The notes under the pieces: generated by a model
Databases searched by the model: none
Told to the model about the DNA's origin: nothing
Seen by the model: only the letters and a program-made list of their open reading frames with translations
Assembly (NCBI GenBank): GCA_001970955.1
Contig: MPUH01000131.1
Coordinates: forward strand, 34,607-98,606
Source of the DNA: Stentor coeruleus
Taxonomy: Eukaryota; Ciliophora; Heterotrichea; Heterotrichida; Stentoridae
DNA: 64,000 nucleotides
Reading direction: 5' to 3'
Position numbers and translations under genes: made by a program
Part shown: positions 1 through 11,500 of the stretch, in pieces
How the letters are laid out: each line of letters begins with the position of its first letter
Numbering within the stretch: position 1 is the stretch's first letter

Positions 1-1139
1 TGATCTTGTTCAGAATGGATGAACCCAAGTTTTTCTGCTAATATGACAAATTCTTTGAAACCTAAAATTTCATCATTTTCTTTATCTGCTAAAGGTAAAA
101 TTTCGGTAATTTCTTTAAGGAATTTTTCTCTCAAAATATTTTTTGATTCTTCACTTGCAAGTTTTTCTAGTTTATTAGGAATTAAAGATGTTGATGCTGT
201 TTTTTTATTCTTAGAAGCTTCAAAAAGTCTTAAATTTATCTGGCCTTCTCGTTTAATTGTTGATGATTTTTTATTTACTGATGGTTTAAATGAACACATT
301 TCATCAAGGATTGCTTGTGAATCTATTTCTTTACGTTTTTGAAGGTCAACATATTCTTTGAACAGTTTATTATGAACATTATCTGGACTTTTGTTCTTTT
401 TGACGATTTTTTCAGTCCCTTTACACAGAGTTGGCTTGAATGAGTTTTTATTAGGGTCAGTTTCTACTTCTTTTTCTAAAATCCGACGATCATAGTTGTC
501 CTTTTTTGCTTTATCTACCGCTTCCATATGTATAAGAAAATGTGAGAACTTTCTTTCTTCATTCGGGCTGAGAGTAGTTTTTGGCTTGAACGTGCAACTT
601 TCGAGTTCTTTTGAAGCTTTTTCTTTTTGTAAGTCAATAATTTTTTGTTGAACTTTATTTTTGTAATCGTAAAACCGTTTCTCAAAGTTTATTTTGTAAG
701 GTCTTGACTTTTTCTTTTCGTCGAATATTTCTTGCAGACTTGAACTGGTTTTTTTACTACTTTGTTTAGTTTTCACCTTAGTCTTAAATCCATTTTCAGT
801 TGTCATTTCTTCAGGTGCTTTTTGATTGCATATATCGTTAATAACAAGTTCAGTTTCTTTAGGAATTTGAATATCTAAGCTACTCCCATTTTCAAACACT
901 ATTTTTTCACCACAGTCTTTCACATCATTTTGATCTACTTCCTCCTGATCTTTTGACTTTTCTATTACTTCTTCCTTATCATTCCTGATCTCTGTTTCTT
1001 TTGTATTTTCCACTACTTTAAACAACGAGTTTTGCATAAGTGAGCCATACATAGAGCTTTGCACAACACGGATATTTGCTCCTTCATCTACACCTCCAGA
1101 CTCTAAATCACCTTCACTCATGCTTTCATCACTTGACAT
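1..1139 (-). CDS. CxFxP-repeat coiled-coil protein, 3' part beyond the window edge
   Basis: An open frame starts at an ATG at 1139 on the minus strand and runs to the window edge without a stop, giving 379 visible codons. The product is hydrophilic and rich in Lys and Glu. It carries short CxFxP motifs: CTFKP near residue 182, a degenerate SFKP near 243 and CSFKP near 292. The last visible 85 residues resemble the region around residues 310-390 of the divergent neighbour at 1947, so the two are paralogues arranged head to head. The acidic stretch near residue 361 (ADKENDEILGFKEF) looks like a weak EF-hand, but I cannot confirm it. No signal peptide or membrane segment is seen. The family is common in ciliates, and I know of no assigned function. 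A cytoskeletal or basal-body role is only a guess. Confidence 0.8.
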   Translation of the reverse strand, partial: MSSDESMSEGDLESGGVDEGANIRVVQSSMYGSLMQNSLFKVVENTKETEIRNDKEEVIEKSKDQEEVDQNDVKDCGEKIVFENGSSLDIQIPKETELVINDICNQKAPEEMTTENGFKTKVKTKQSSKKTSSSLQEIFDEKKKSRPYKINFEKRFYDYKNKVQQKIIDLQKEKASKELESCTFKPKTTLSPNEERKFSHFLIHMEAVDKAKKDNYDRRILEKEVETDPNKNSFKPTLCKGTEKIVKKNKSPDNVHNKLFKEYVDLQKRKEIDSQAILDEMCSFKPSVNKKSSTIKREGQINLRLFEASKNKKTASTSLIPNKLEKLASEESKNILREKFLKEITEILPLADKENDEILGFKEFVILAEKLGFIHSEQD

Positions 1140-1946
1140 TTTTTTACTTTATACCTAATAAACTTCCAAAATTCACCATATTATCTGCTTGTGAAAAAAA
1201 TATATTTTAAGATCTACTTATAGTAATTATTATATGAATTCTAATATAAAAAACTATAAATTTCACTTTTAAATATTGGTAATATCATATAAATTATTAT
1301 TATATTTATACTTATAAGTATTAGGCTTTTAAGTATATGAAAAATGCTTATAAATACAAAAATATAATGGGTTTTGATAGGAAAATTAAACAAATAGGAT
1401 GAAATGTCCTTATAAAAAACATCTTAGTAATTATTATTAATAGTCGCTATGATGAGAGTTTTCTTTTAGTCAAGAGTAGATTCAACGATTTTTTATACAT
1501 GAAAGATGGATTTTTAAGTATAAAGTTGATTTTTTATATACTTCACAAGTCCAAACAGAGATTTGCTTATCATTTTCTTGTTCTGAGTTTTTCTTTAATC
1601 ATTTGATGAAAATAATAACACAGGATTTAAAAGAAAAAGTTCTTGTAAAAGCATAACAAACCTTTTTAGCTTAACTTTTTAATCATCACTTAGTTCTTTA
1701 GGATAATAAACTGTTATAGTGTATTACATAATCCCATCAAAATCTTAATTTTTGGTATTTAGACTTTATATATCTATCTTCTTAGTAATCCATTTTATAA
1801 AACCTTTATTATTAGTTTGATAATTTAAATATACCTAATATAATATTTTAATTATATATTTTAGTTTAAATATACGAAACGATTCAAAGCTTTTTAGGTG
1901 TTTTTACATATAAAAAAGCTAGAAAGAGGTTTTATAAATATAAATA
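1140..1946. other. Intergenic spacer between divergent CxFxP genes
   Basis: This 807-nt AT-rich stretch separates two head-to-head paralogues and must hold both promoters. A TATAAAG lies about 15 nt before the left gene's ATG, and a TATAAAT runs almost into the right gene's ATG. I see no reading frame, RNA gene or repeat. Confidence 0.6.
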
Positions 1947-4295
1947 ATGGATGATTCAGTGGCTGTTAAAGATTCTCCAGCAGTTGTAGAGGAGAAATTA
2001 CAGGGTTCAGGGTCAGGACGAGCTGAGGTTCCTAAAAGCACTCAAGACAAAGAAGATAACAAACAGTCTAAGCCCCAGTCACAGAAAAAAAAGCTTAAAA
2101 AGTCAACGGATAACAACTTCAAATTCGAAATCCCTAAAATGAAAGGTATACCAATACTCAATAAATACACTGTTAACCCAAATACATTTGATTTAAACTA
2201 CTTACTTAATCCTGATGTTCAGAAATCTGCTCAAAGTGGACATAGATTTATTCAATCATCTAATGGGACACAATCAAATAAGAATCTTGGAAACCATAAA
2301 AGTCCAACACAAAAGACTATAGCTAATAATCAGAATAATGGGAATTCGAAATCTAATAAAGAATTATCAACAATAGCTATACTTGAGAAAAAATATGCTT
2401 CTGATATTGAAGAGAGGTTTTATAAAAAAGCTAAACAGACTGAAGAAAAAATTAAAGCATGGAAGGAACAAAAAGAACAAGAAGAAAAATCTGGGTGTAC
2501 ATTTAAACCACAGATAAAAGCTAAAAGAGAAAATAAGACTTATAATGAGTATTATGAGTATATGAAGGAGCATGTGCAGAAAAAAGAAAACAAGATTAAA
2601 AGTATAAAAGAAGAAGAAATTAAAAACCAAGAAAAAAACGCTGAAAACTTCCACCAGCCTAAACTATGTGAAAAATCATTACAAATGATCGCGAGGAAGT
2701 CGGATTTAGAAGAATCTGCTTTTGATCGGCTACATAAACAATATAAAAGCGCATCAAGAAAGTCTATAAATACAGTCAGTAGAGAGTTTTTGGTATCAGA
2801 TTTCAAAAATGAAAACTCTTCACTTTTTCAACCAACAGTAAATAAAAAATCTCAAATGCTTAATCGATCAGACCCAGTAGAAAAAATATTATATGATGAT
2901 GCATTAAGACGTATAGGTAAAGATAAAAATCCTCCAATCCCAACAATATCTAAATATATAACATCGAAATCAGAAAAAGTACTTATAGATAAGCTTAAAA
3001 GAGATTTTGAAGAAGCTTTTATATCAATATCATCAGATACATCAACAGAAATTAATTATACTAAAATGATTGAGCTTTTTAAGTCAATGTACTTTATAAA
3101 AGATGAACTTAAAAAAGAAGATGAAAGACTTTTACTGTTAGATAGTTGGAAAATTTTATCGATTGAAGGGGATAGTTATTGTAGAAAACCTTCGATATTA
3201 GTTTTTATTATAGCGGTTATGGGGTTTTATGAGGATTGGATGTCAGTTTCTGATGAAAACAGATTAGCTTTAACAAACTGTGATGCTAATAAAATCCACG
3301 CAAAGTTCGACCTTTTTTATACAAATAGAGTATCGGTTATAAATAAAAGCACAGTTAACAAAAGCTACAAAACAAATTACGATTACTCTTTTCACCCACA
3401 AACTGTTATGGAAAGTGAGTCATTAGCTAAAAACTGGCGTTCTCAAAACAGAGCCGGGGGTAAAATAGAGGATGTCCTATTAGCAGAAAAAGCCAAAACT
3501 CAGAAAAAACTTGAAGAAAAAAGACTTGAACTAGAAGAACATGCTCTAGATGAATGCAGTTTCCAGCCAATTATTGAACAAATGCCTGAAGAATGGAGAG
3601 TATATGGGCAGTATGAAAAAGAGGATTTAACTTCTGAATACTTTAAAATCATGAATGATCCTAAATTCCAAAATACACATAAAGGTGTAGCTTTACATGA
3701 TTTAGCTAAAGTTATGAAGCAAAGAAAAGATGAGAAAAGTAATACAACTAAAAAAATTAAAGAAGAAAAAGAACTTGAAGACTGCACTTTTAGTCCTAAA
3801 CTTAAAGAAAGAATTTTCCCTAAAGATTACTTACCTTGTGAGTTTAAACCTAAACCTCTTTATGAGAAGCCAGAAAAATCTAGTTTTAATGAAGGAAGCG
3901 AAAGGTCTCCAAGAATGAGTGAAAAATCCCCAAGAATGAGTGAAAAGTCCCCAAGAATGAGTGAAAAATCTCCCAAAATGAGTGAAAAGTCCCCAAGAAT
4001 GAGTGAAAAAGGTGAGAAATTTGCGTCTGATGATAAAATTAAGGCTTATAACGATTTGAAAAAGCTGGCTGAAGAAAATGTGGTAAAGACTAAATGGCCA
4101 GAATTAGTAAGCAATAATGAGGGAGTTGCTGTGTTTTCTATAAAGCTCCCCAAAAGCACAGAAAGGTTTGAGTTCAATATTAACAACGATGACCCAGCAT
4201 CAAGAGTTATGGAGTTTTCTAAAATCCATGGTTTGAAAAAAGAAGAAGAGTATCGGTTGGTAAAAGAGTTAACTTTATTAAAGACCCTTAATTAG
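1947..4295 (+). CDS. CxFxP-repeat coiled-coil protein, 782 aa
   Basis: The protein is hydrophilic, dominated by Lys, Glu and Ser, and predicted to be largely coiled coil. CxFxP motifs occur as CTFKP (about residue 183), CSFQP (537), CTFSP (613) and CEFKP (631). A central, less charged block (about residues 335-460) matches the end of the visible part of the divergent paralogue at 1-1139. Five perfect or near-perfect heptads of the type SPRMSEK lie at about residues 654-688, encoded by a 21-bp tandem repeat. There is no signal peptide or membrane segment. The start is the first ATG and sits in an AT-rich TATAAATA context typical of this window. The stop TAG overlaps the stop of the convergent kinase gene. 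The function is unknown. Confidence 0.88.
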   Translation: MDDSVAVKDSPAVVEEKLQGSGSGRAEVPKSTQDKEDNKQSKPQSQKKKLKKSTDNNFKFEIPKMKGIPILNKYTVNPNTFDLNYLLNPDVQKSAQSGHRFIQSSNGTQSNKNLGNHKSPTQKTIANNQNNGNSKSNKELSTIAILEKKYASDIEERFYKKAKQTEEKIKAWKEQKEQEEKSGCTFKPQIKAKRENKTYNEYYEYMKEHVQKKENKIKSIKEEEIKNQEKNAENFHQPKLCEKSLQMIARKSDLEESAFDRLHKQYKSASRKSINTVSREFLVSDFKNENSSLFQPTVNKKSQMLNRSDPVEKILYDDALRRIGKDKNPPIPTISKYITSKSEKVLIDKLKRDFEEAFISISSDTSTEINYTKMIELFKSMYFIKDELKKEDERLLLLDSWKILSIEGDSYCRKPSILVFIIAVMGFYEDWMSVSDENRLALTNCDANKIHAKFDLFYTNRVSVINKSTVNKSYKTNYDYSFHPQTVMESESLAKNWRSQNRAGGKIEDVLLAEKAKTQKKLEEKRLELEEHALDECSFQPIIEQMPEEWRVYGQYEKEDLTSEYFKIMNDPKFQNTHKGVALHDLAKVMKQRKDEKSNTTKKIKEEKELEDCTFSPKLKERIFPKDYLPCEFKPKPLYEKPEKSSFNEGSERSPRMSEKSPRMSEKSPRMSEKSPKMSEKSPRMSEKGEKFASDDKIKAYNDLKKLAEENVVKTKWPELVSNNEGVAVFSIKLPKSTERFEFNINNDDPASRVMEFSKIHGLKKEEEYRLVKELTLLKTLN
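3906..4010 (+). repeat. 21-bp in-gene tandem repeat, five units
   Basis: Five consecutive 21-nt units encode SPRMSEK, with one unit reading SPKMSEK. The Ser-Pro pairs are potential proline-directed phosphorylation sites. Third-position changes between units show that the array is not brand new. Confidence 0.9.
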
Positions 4296-5784
4296 ACTCT
4301 AAGTCAAATAGATTATAAATAGCAGAAGCATGATTCACATCTTTAAGATTCAAACTTTGTATCACATACTCTCTAGGAAATCCAAAAGCTCCGATTTTCT
4401 TCAATATTTCATTCTGTTTAACAACACTAAAACTCATTTCAAAACGTTTTTTCTCAATAAACCCTTTAAACCATGGATGTGATTTCATCTCATCCAATTT
4501 TATCCTCATATGCGGTATAGGATTAAGCATTTTACTTATAAAATCCGTAACTTCTGGGGAAAAATGCTCAGGGATATCATATTTGCATTTCAATATAATT
4601 TTATTTAAATCTTGTATATTCTTAGCTTTAAAAGGTACAGTAGCACTAAGCATAGCATATAATAAAACTCCCATACTCCAAATATCTACAAAAAAAGGTT
4701 CGTAGCCTTGGTCAACAATAATTTCTGGGGCTAAATAAGCTGGTGTTCCACATTGTTCATAGATTTTTTCTCCAGTTTTAGCAAAACGACTTACCCCAAA
4801 GTCACATAATTTTATTTCTGAATAATCTGATGTTAAAAGTATATTGTCTAGTTTAATATCTCTGTGGATTATACCCATTGTATGACATGCTTTTACAGCA
4901 TCGATTATTTGAGAAAAAATACTTTTGCATTCATTCTCGTTAAGGCGTCCACGGGTTTTAATTACTTGTAATAAGTCTCCCCCACCAGCGTATTCTGAGA
5001 CTATCATTATGTTTTTGTTAGATTCAAATACTTCTAGTAAACGGATAATATTCCTATGTTTGAGTTTTTTCATAAAAAATACCTCCTGGAAAATTTTCCT
5101 TCTTGTCCTTTCATCTTTTATATAAGCCTTTTCAATTGACTTAATAGCAACTTTAAACCCTGTTAATCGATTAACTGCAATATATACTTTCCCAAAAGCC
5201 CCTTTGCCGATTTGTTTTCCCAGTTTATAAAATTCAACACTAGTATTCGGAGCTGATCCAATACTTTTAAACGAAGCAACAACATTTTCTATAAGCTTCA
5301 CCCTGATATCCTCATCCGTATCATTAGAATTATAAAAAAAATTCCTAGAAGATTCTCTACAAACAGTTTTTTCTATATCCGTAGTTAGACTTTCAAAATC
5401 TTTTTTCATAGTTTTTTCATTATAATCTGCAATCTTTGAAGAATTCTTATCTTTAAAATACTTATTTTTCTTAGTATTCGCATAATCTGATTGATCATCT
5501 GAATTAGACCTACGATGTATATAGGAATATTTTATAGGTTTTTTATTAGTTATTGAATTTGGTTGGGCTAAAGCTTGAATAACGTAGCGTGATATAAAAT
5601 TGTTTACTTTTGCTTTGTTTTTTAGAGGTGATGATGAGTTTTTTGGAGAATTCATGCATCCGGTGTTAACTTTGGATTCTAAAGGGCTGACTCCTATTGA
5701 TTTGGATTTTCTAGAAGGGGCAGTGTCTTGGACTATTGTTTTTGTACCAGTTTTATTCAATTTTGGAAAGTATTTAGGCTTCAT
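4288..5784 (-). CDS. AMPK/MARK-like serine/threonine protein kinase with UBA-like tail
   Basis: A complete 498-aa protein kinase. The N-terminal 185 residues are basic and low in complexity. The kinase domain spans about 186-443: glycine loop IGKGAFGKV (192-200), catalytic Lys in VAIK (215), HRDIKLDN (307-314), DFG (328-330) and a PE-ending activation loop GTPAYLAPE (346-354). After the domain, the stretch from NEILKKIGAFGFPREYVIQS onward resembles the UBA domain of AMPK-, SNF1- and MARK-type kinases, which supports that subgroup over calcium-dependent kinases; no EF-hands are present. All catalytic residues are intact, so it should be active. The substrate is unknown. Its last eight bases overlap the 3' end of the convergent gene at 1947-4295. 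Confidence 0.92.
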   Translation of the reverse strand: MKPKYFPKLNKTGTKTIVQDTAPSRKSKSIGVSPLESKVNTGCMNSPKNSSSPLKNKAKVNNFISRYVIQALAQPNSITNKKPIKYSYIHRRSNSDDQSDYANTKKNKYFKDKNSSKIADYNEKTMKKDFESLTTDIEKTVCRESSRNFFYNSNDTDEDIRVKLIENVVASFKSIGSAPNTSVEFYKLGKQIGKGAFGKVYIAVNRLTGFKVAIKSIEKAYIKDERTRRKIFQEVFFMKKLKHRNIIRLLEVFESNKNIMIVSEYAGGGDLLQVIKTRGRLNENECKSIFSQIIDAVKACHTMGIIHRDIKLDNILLTSDYSEIKLCDFGVSRFAKTGEKIYEQCGTPAYLAPEIIVDQGYEPFFVDIWSMGVLLYAMLSATVPFKAKNIQDLNKIILKCKYDIPEHFSPEVTDFISKMLNPIPHMRIKLDEMKSHPWFKGFIEKKRFEMSFSVVKQNEILKKIGAFGFPREYVIQSLNLKDVNHASAIYNLFDLESN

Positions 5785-6680
5785 ATTCGATAATATAAGT
5801 TTGTGCCACGTAAAGTGGTTTGAATTACCTTTAAAATGGATGAGTGAGAATTTTTAAGGTAGGAAAAATAGGGTTGAAGGTAGTGATTTTGTATAAGTGG
5901 GAAAATGAAGTGAGGGTTTAGAAGAAAACCTGGTTTTTTTTAATGAAAATATATAAGAATAAATTTATGTGTGTAGGAAGAGAAGTGATTTAAATTTGAC
6001 AAAAAAATATGTTTTATAAGCATGAAATTTAGTTTTATGAGTAGAATATTTATTTATTTTTAAACTTTATGTGTTGTTAATTTGGTTATATATATGGATA
6101 TTGTGTTAAATTGTTGTTTATGTATTATATTATTTAAACAATTTTGAGGAAGTTAGTATTTAAATAAAATCCTAATGTATACAAATTTGTTATGCTACTC
6201 ATGATTAGGGTATTATAAGAACTATTAAATCTTGAAATATATAAAATAAATAATAATATCAGATATTCTAGTATATAAAAATGTACAATATCTATCGAAC
6301 CTTTCCATATATTAAAACTTTAACTTCTTCTAACAACAAGTTATGAGTACTCATCATTAATTCCTCCCGAAATTTTCAGCTATAAAACCTTAAAAAACTT
6401 TAAATCTTCAACATATAAACATTTTTTAAACCTAAAATACTTATACATTTAGCATATACCCTTCAGTTTTTAACCTGATAATATAAGATTAAAACATCTA
6501 TTATAATTCTAAGCATAATTTCAAAAAAAACCTGTATCACAATTATAATTACCACAATAAATATATTATACAACCCTATTAAAACTACTAAAAACCTAAC
6601 AGCATATAAAAAAACCATCAAAAAATCCCCCCTAAACCATCCACCCCATCATTCATTAATCCTATCTAAACTTAAACTAT
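5785..6680. other. Intergenic spacer
   Basis: About 900 nt of very AT-rich DNA between two minus-strand genes. It must hold the kinase promoter (right of 5784) and the 3' end of the SRP receptor gene. I see no coding frame, RNA gene or repeat in it. Confidence 0.5.
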
Positions 6681-8261
6681 CTAACTAAGCAAACTTTTTA
6701 CCACTGTCTTAGCATTAAGCCTTTTCAAATGTGGGTATCTTTCTCCAACGCCTATAAACAATATCGGTTTCCCTGTAGAGTATACCATAGACAATGCAGC
6801 ACCAACTTTATCATCCACACTATCAAACTTCGTCAAAATAATCCCATCAACTCCTCTTCCAGACTCAGTTTTTTCCATAAGTGTTTTATTAAAAGTCATA
6901 AGCTGATCAACTCCATCATTCCCAACCAAAGCTTCCCCAACAAAAACCACTATATCAGGATTATTAATATTCACAAGAGTTGCTAAAGGTACCATCAAAG
7001 ACTCATTATGTTGCATTCTCCCCGCAGTATCAATTAACACAACATCAATTCCTTGATTTTTAGCAACTTTTATAGCTTCTCTAGCAACAAATCCAGGTTC
7101 TTTTCCATATCCTTGTTCAAACAATGGGACTTCTAAAGTATTTGAATGAACTCTTAACTGTTCTATAGCCCCTGATCTAAAAGTATCACAAGCTGCTATT
7201 ATAATACTAAGTTTCCCTTTAGTTTTTAAATAATATCCAACTTTTGCTAAACTTGTTGATTTACCAACACCATTTATCCCACAAAATACAATAACATAAG
7301 GTGTTCTAAGATTTTTAGCGGCAAGTGCATCTCGGAGTATATTTTTATAGTTTTGTGGGGTTAAGAGTTTTTCTATTGAGTTTGAAAGAGTTACTTTAAA
7401 TGTTGTGGCTAATGAAGTAAATGAAGCAGTTTTTGTATGAAGAAGTGAGTTGGATACTGATGTGCAAAGTTGTTCGGATATGGTTTCCCCAACATTTTTT
7501 TGGATTAAAGTATTTTGGAATTCACTGACTAATGGGGCGATATCTTGTTTAACTATTTCTTTGTTCCCTGTAAATGATTTGACTTTATTAGCAAAACGAG
7601 AAAAAAACCCTAATTCTTGATTTTCATCGCTATCGGAATCTGATATTTCACCTTTGAGAAACTCTAGGTTTTTTGTGTTGTTTTGGGTTTTGTCTTTTGA
7701 CACATCTAATTCTTCTATTTTTTTCTTTGTAACCTTATCGTCTATACCCTTTATTGTAGCTTTTTTTATTGGTTTTTTTTTTTCTGATGATGGCTTAGTT
7801 TTTGAAAGAGATTTTTTGGGGGATTTTTCTGATGACCCTTCATTTGATTTTATTGCAGGGATAAATAAATTAAACTCTTCAGGTGTTTCTGTGTTTCTTT
7901 TATATAATTTGCTTTCTTTTTTCCATTCATTGTAGATTATTTGAAAGTCTTCTTCAAAATGTATTTTCCTAAGGGGAATATTTTTTTTCTCAAGAAGGTA
8001 TTCGAATTTTTCTTTCATGGCTTGAAGGAGTTTTTCTACAAAGAAAATTGGGTAGAGTTCTTGGTATACGGCGGCGAATATTAGATCAAATTTTGGAAGG
8101 AGATCCCATTTCATGATATAACCATTGTGAATAAATTGAGATAAATGAGTACGTTCTTGTTGGAGAACGGTAGCGATGAGAATGTTGAGAGGAGACCATA
8201 AGTTACCTTGATTCCATAGAACTAGTCCACCACTAGTGAAGATGCATAATAGCTCAAACAT
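6681..8261 (-). CDS. SRPRA: Signal recognition particle receptor subunit alpha
   Basis: A 526-aa docking protein for the signal recognition particle. It hydrolyses GTP together with SRP54 and brings ribosomes to the ER membrane. The N-terminal SRX/longin-like domain (about 1-130) begins with the family pattern FTSGGLVLW, which fixes the start. A charged linker follows (about 135-215). The NG domain has helical N part 235-315, G1 GINGVGKST (328-336), DTFRSGAIEQL (359-369), DTAGR (411-415) and TKFD (477-480). No transmembrane anchor is expected, since SR-beta provides it. The length is somewhat short of the roughly 640 aa of animals, the difference lying in the linker. It is divergent from the giant receptor gene at 8544 with 282 bp between the start codons. 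Confidence 0.96.
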   Translation of the reverse strand: MFELLCIFTSGGLVLWNQGNLWSPLNILIATVLQQERTHLSQFIHNGYIMKWDLLPKFDLIFAAVYQELYPIFFVEKLLQAMKEKFEYLLEKKNIPLRKIHFEEDFQIIYNEWKKESKLYKRNTETPEEFNLFIPAIKSNEGSSEKSPKKSLSKTKPSSEKKKPIKKATIKGIDDKVTKKKIEELDVSKDKTQNNTKNLEFLKGEISDSDSDENQELGFFSRFANKVKSFTGNKEIVKQDIAPLVSEFQNTLIQKNVGETISEQLCTSVSNSLLHTKTASFTSLATTFKVTLSNSIEKLLTPQNYKNILRDALAAKNLRTPYVIVFCGINGVGKSTSLAKVGYYLKTKGKLSIIIAACDTFRSGAIEQLRVHSNTLEVPLFEQGYGKEPGFVAREAIKVAKNQGIDVVLIDTAGRMQHNESLMVPLATLVNINNPDIVVFVGEALVGNDGVDQLMTFNKTLMEKTESGRGVDGIILTKFDSVDDKVGAALSMVYSTGKPILFIGVGERYPHLKRLNAKTVVKSLLS

Positions 8262-8543
8262 ATTTATATGCTAATATAAGATTATTGATAAATTATGATT
8301 AAAAATATAATTGAAAATTAAACTATTAGGGTGAATAGGTTGCATGGTAGATAGTTTTTTGTATTTTAAATAAATTTTGTATGCAGATCCTGATATTTTA
8401 TATGAGATTGTTTAATTAGAGTGTAAATTAGGATATGCAAACACGAGGAAAATTTAATTTATTTTGATATTCAAAATATACATTACTATTAACAACATTC
8501 CTATCAGAGTTTAAATAATTTAATTTGAATGGGTACAATTATA

Positions 8544-11500
8544 ATGTGGGAACTTCTTATTATCGTGTATTTTGGTTTTGGAACATTTTGTGATACCGAC
8601 TGTCCTATTATTTGGGTATAACTTACTTAGAAAGGAGACTCCATTTGTGACTCCAGCTGCATGACCCCTAAATGCGAGTTTGACCGTGGTGACTGTAACC
8701 AAGACTGCATAAATAAAGGCTGTAAAAAAATGCAGCCTGATGGTATTTGTGATGAAATGTGCAATTATTTTGAGTGCGGATACGATTTTGGTGACTGTTC
8801 AGAATGTGAAAAACTCGGATGCTACAAGCATGCCCCCGACGGAAATTGCGAGCCAAAATGCAATAATCAAGTATGTCAATACGACTTTGGCGATTGTAGT
8901 GCTTGCCAAAAGCATGAATGCTATAAAAAATCAGCTGATGGAATTTGCGATTTAGAATGCAACAATTCGGATTGTGGTAACGACTATGGTGATTGTACTT
9001 TTTGTAATAATAACTGCAAGTCTTTGGTAAGTAATGATATTTGTGATGTTGCTTGTAATACTATTCAATGCCAAAATGATTTCGGAGATTGCACTGTATG
9101 TGGAAATGGGTGTACAAAAAATCTTTTATCAAACTCAGTCTGCGACTCAGAATGTAATACTGAAGATTGTACTTATGATAATAATGTTTGTGTAAGATTT
9201 ATATAGAATTGTTCTGGAGAATGTAAAAAACCTATGCTTAGTAATGGGGTATGTGATGTAAAATGCTTTGTACCTGAATGTAATTATGATATTGGAGATA
9301 AAAATGCTTGTTTGAAAACTTATTATGTTACTTCTAATCAAGTTATGACATATGATGGAACTTTAGAAAAACCATTTCCTAATATACTTTTAGCATTAGG
9401 TATGCCAATTGATTTTTTTGCAGAAATTTTACTTGTTGGTGATGGATCATTTTCTTTGTCTTCTGGAGAAGAATATAGTTCACAGTGTTTTAAAAACCTT
9501 AAGACTTTTCATGCTACTATTAGACCGCTATTATGCTCTGAGAAAAATGTTCCTGGATGTTATAATGAAGGTTCAAAAGCTGTGATTATGATCTCAAAAG
9601 CAGCAGTATGCATGGAGATTTCACAGTACTTAACTATAGAAAATATCATATTTTCACAAAATGATAAAGTAGATCCTTTATGTGCAACTTCCAATTATTG
9701 CCGATCAACAGTGAAAATTAATGATACAATAATATATGATGACCAAGGAAACTTATTGAATTCAAATACTTATCTTAATCAATCATACTGCGACAAATTC
9801 AACCGAATATCATTATTTGATTTAAAATCAAGCTCAGCGCTTCTACTTAATGTAATAATTATGCAGAATGTTAATTTTGAAAACATGCGATTCGGTTACA
9901 AAAATCTTATAAAATCAGCTTCTCAAAATGTCACATTTTTGAATGTAGATTTTTATAATATTTATACAAAAGATGAAACTTTGTTTATAGAAGGTGACTA
10001 TACTTCTATTTTTAATTATCAAGGAGGTTCTGTAGAATTTCTCAATAACGGCTTTGAACCTATAGGTACTGCTGAATTAAATTCTTTTATAAAATTACGA
10101 GCTATCGAAAGTATCATAATGAGTGATATAGAATTTATAAACAATTTGGTTAATGGTAAGAATAGAGACTTGATTTCTATAGATACGGTTTTTAAGCTTA
10201 ATATAACTGGTATTTTGTTCAAAGACAATTATGCTGATTATGGTTTGATAAACATTTTGCAAGATTACTCAACAGAATATGAAGATGCTTTAATACTTAT
10301 ATCAGGTTGTACATTTGAGAGAAATTTTATGAGCTATGTTATAAATATTTTCTATAAATTTGGATGCCAGAATATTAATATAGAAAATAATGATTTCACA
10401 GAAAACATAGCTAGCAATGATATTGTTTATTTAAAGTATACAAACGATTATGCTACCAGATGCTCATTATCAAAGTGGTCAACAAATTTCGAAAACAATA
10501 ACTTCACTAGCAACTACGCAAAATACAAAATCATCGAAATTTCAAAACTTGGAAATGTTACATTAACTAACAATATTATAGAAAAAAACGGAGAATTCAT
10601 TAATCCAAATTTGACTATAAAGTTAGATATTATTAAAGTTACTGATGCTTATTTAAAGCTCGGCTTACCTTTTATCGAAAATTCTTTGTGTAAAGAATTA
10701 GTATATTTAGATGAGATCACTGGTTTAGAAATATCAAACATGCATATTCAATACAACCTTTGCCCATTGATAAAGATTTTTAAAAATACAAACTTCCTTA
10801 CATTCGAAAAAAACTATTTTTTACATAATTTTCAATCATCAGATGAATGGTTTGTTTATTTAGTTTCAGATTTCTGCAGCATAAAAAATTTAACTTTTAT
10901 TAATAATACTTATAGTGGTGTGCTTAAAGGTTTATTGTATATTGAAGGAACTAGTGATAATCAGCAATGCAGTTTAGATAATTTCTATATTGAGAAAAGC
11001 ATAGATTTTATAAATTTTCAACATATACAACAATTAGAAATTTCATCTATGACAGTTACCGACAAAATAGATTGTAATCCATCAACAATATTATTTACAA
11101 TATCATCAGATTCAACTTTTATATTAACCGATTCAACATTCGAAAAAGGAAAATCACGTTTACTTAGTTTCAGCGCAGAAAACAATGGAAAATCTTTATT
11201 ACTAAATATCGAATCAGTAACAATTTCTCAATATTCAACTGAACTTCTAATATACATTGATCCTTCACTACAAATTGACAAAAATAGTTTTATAGATTCT
11301 CTAAGTGTTATTGACAGTTCATCTAAATTATTATCTATTTCAAGTACTCAAGGAAAATTGCTATTAGAAAATTGTATTTTTACTAATAACAATATCCCTT
11401 CTGACAATTTAATTGAAGTTTCTGGAAATAATGAACTCGCTATCAAAAATAGTACATTTGAGAAAAACTCAGCGAACATAATAATTTATATTTTTAGCTC

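Noticed and set aside
2367-2806. Antisense frames rich in Phe and Leu opposite Lys/Glu-rich coding regions
   Set aside because: They mirror coiled-coil codons (AAA and GAA read backwards as TTT and TTC). They have no domain or start context of their own.
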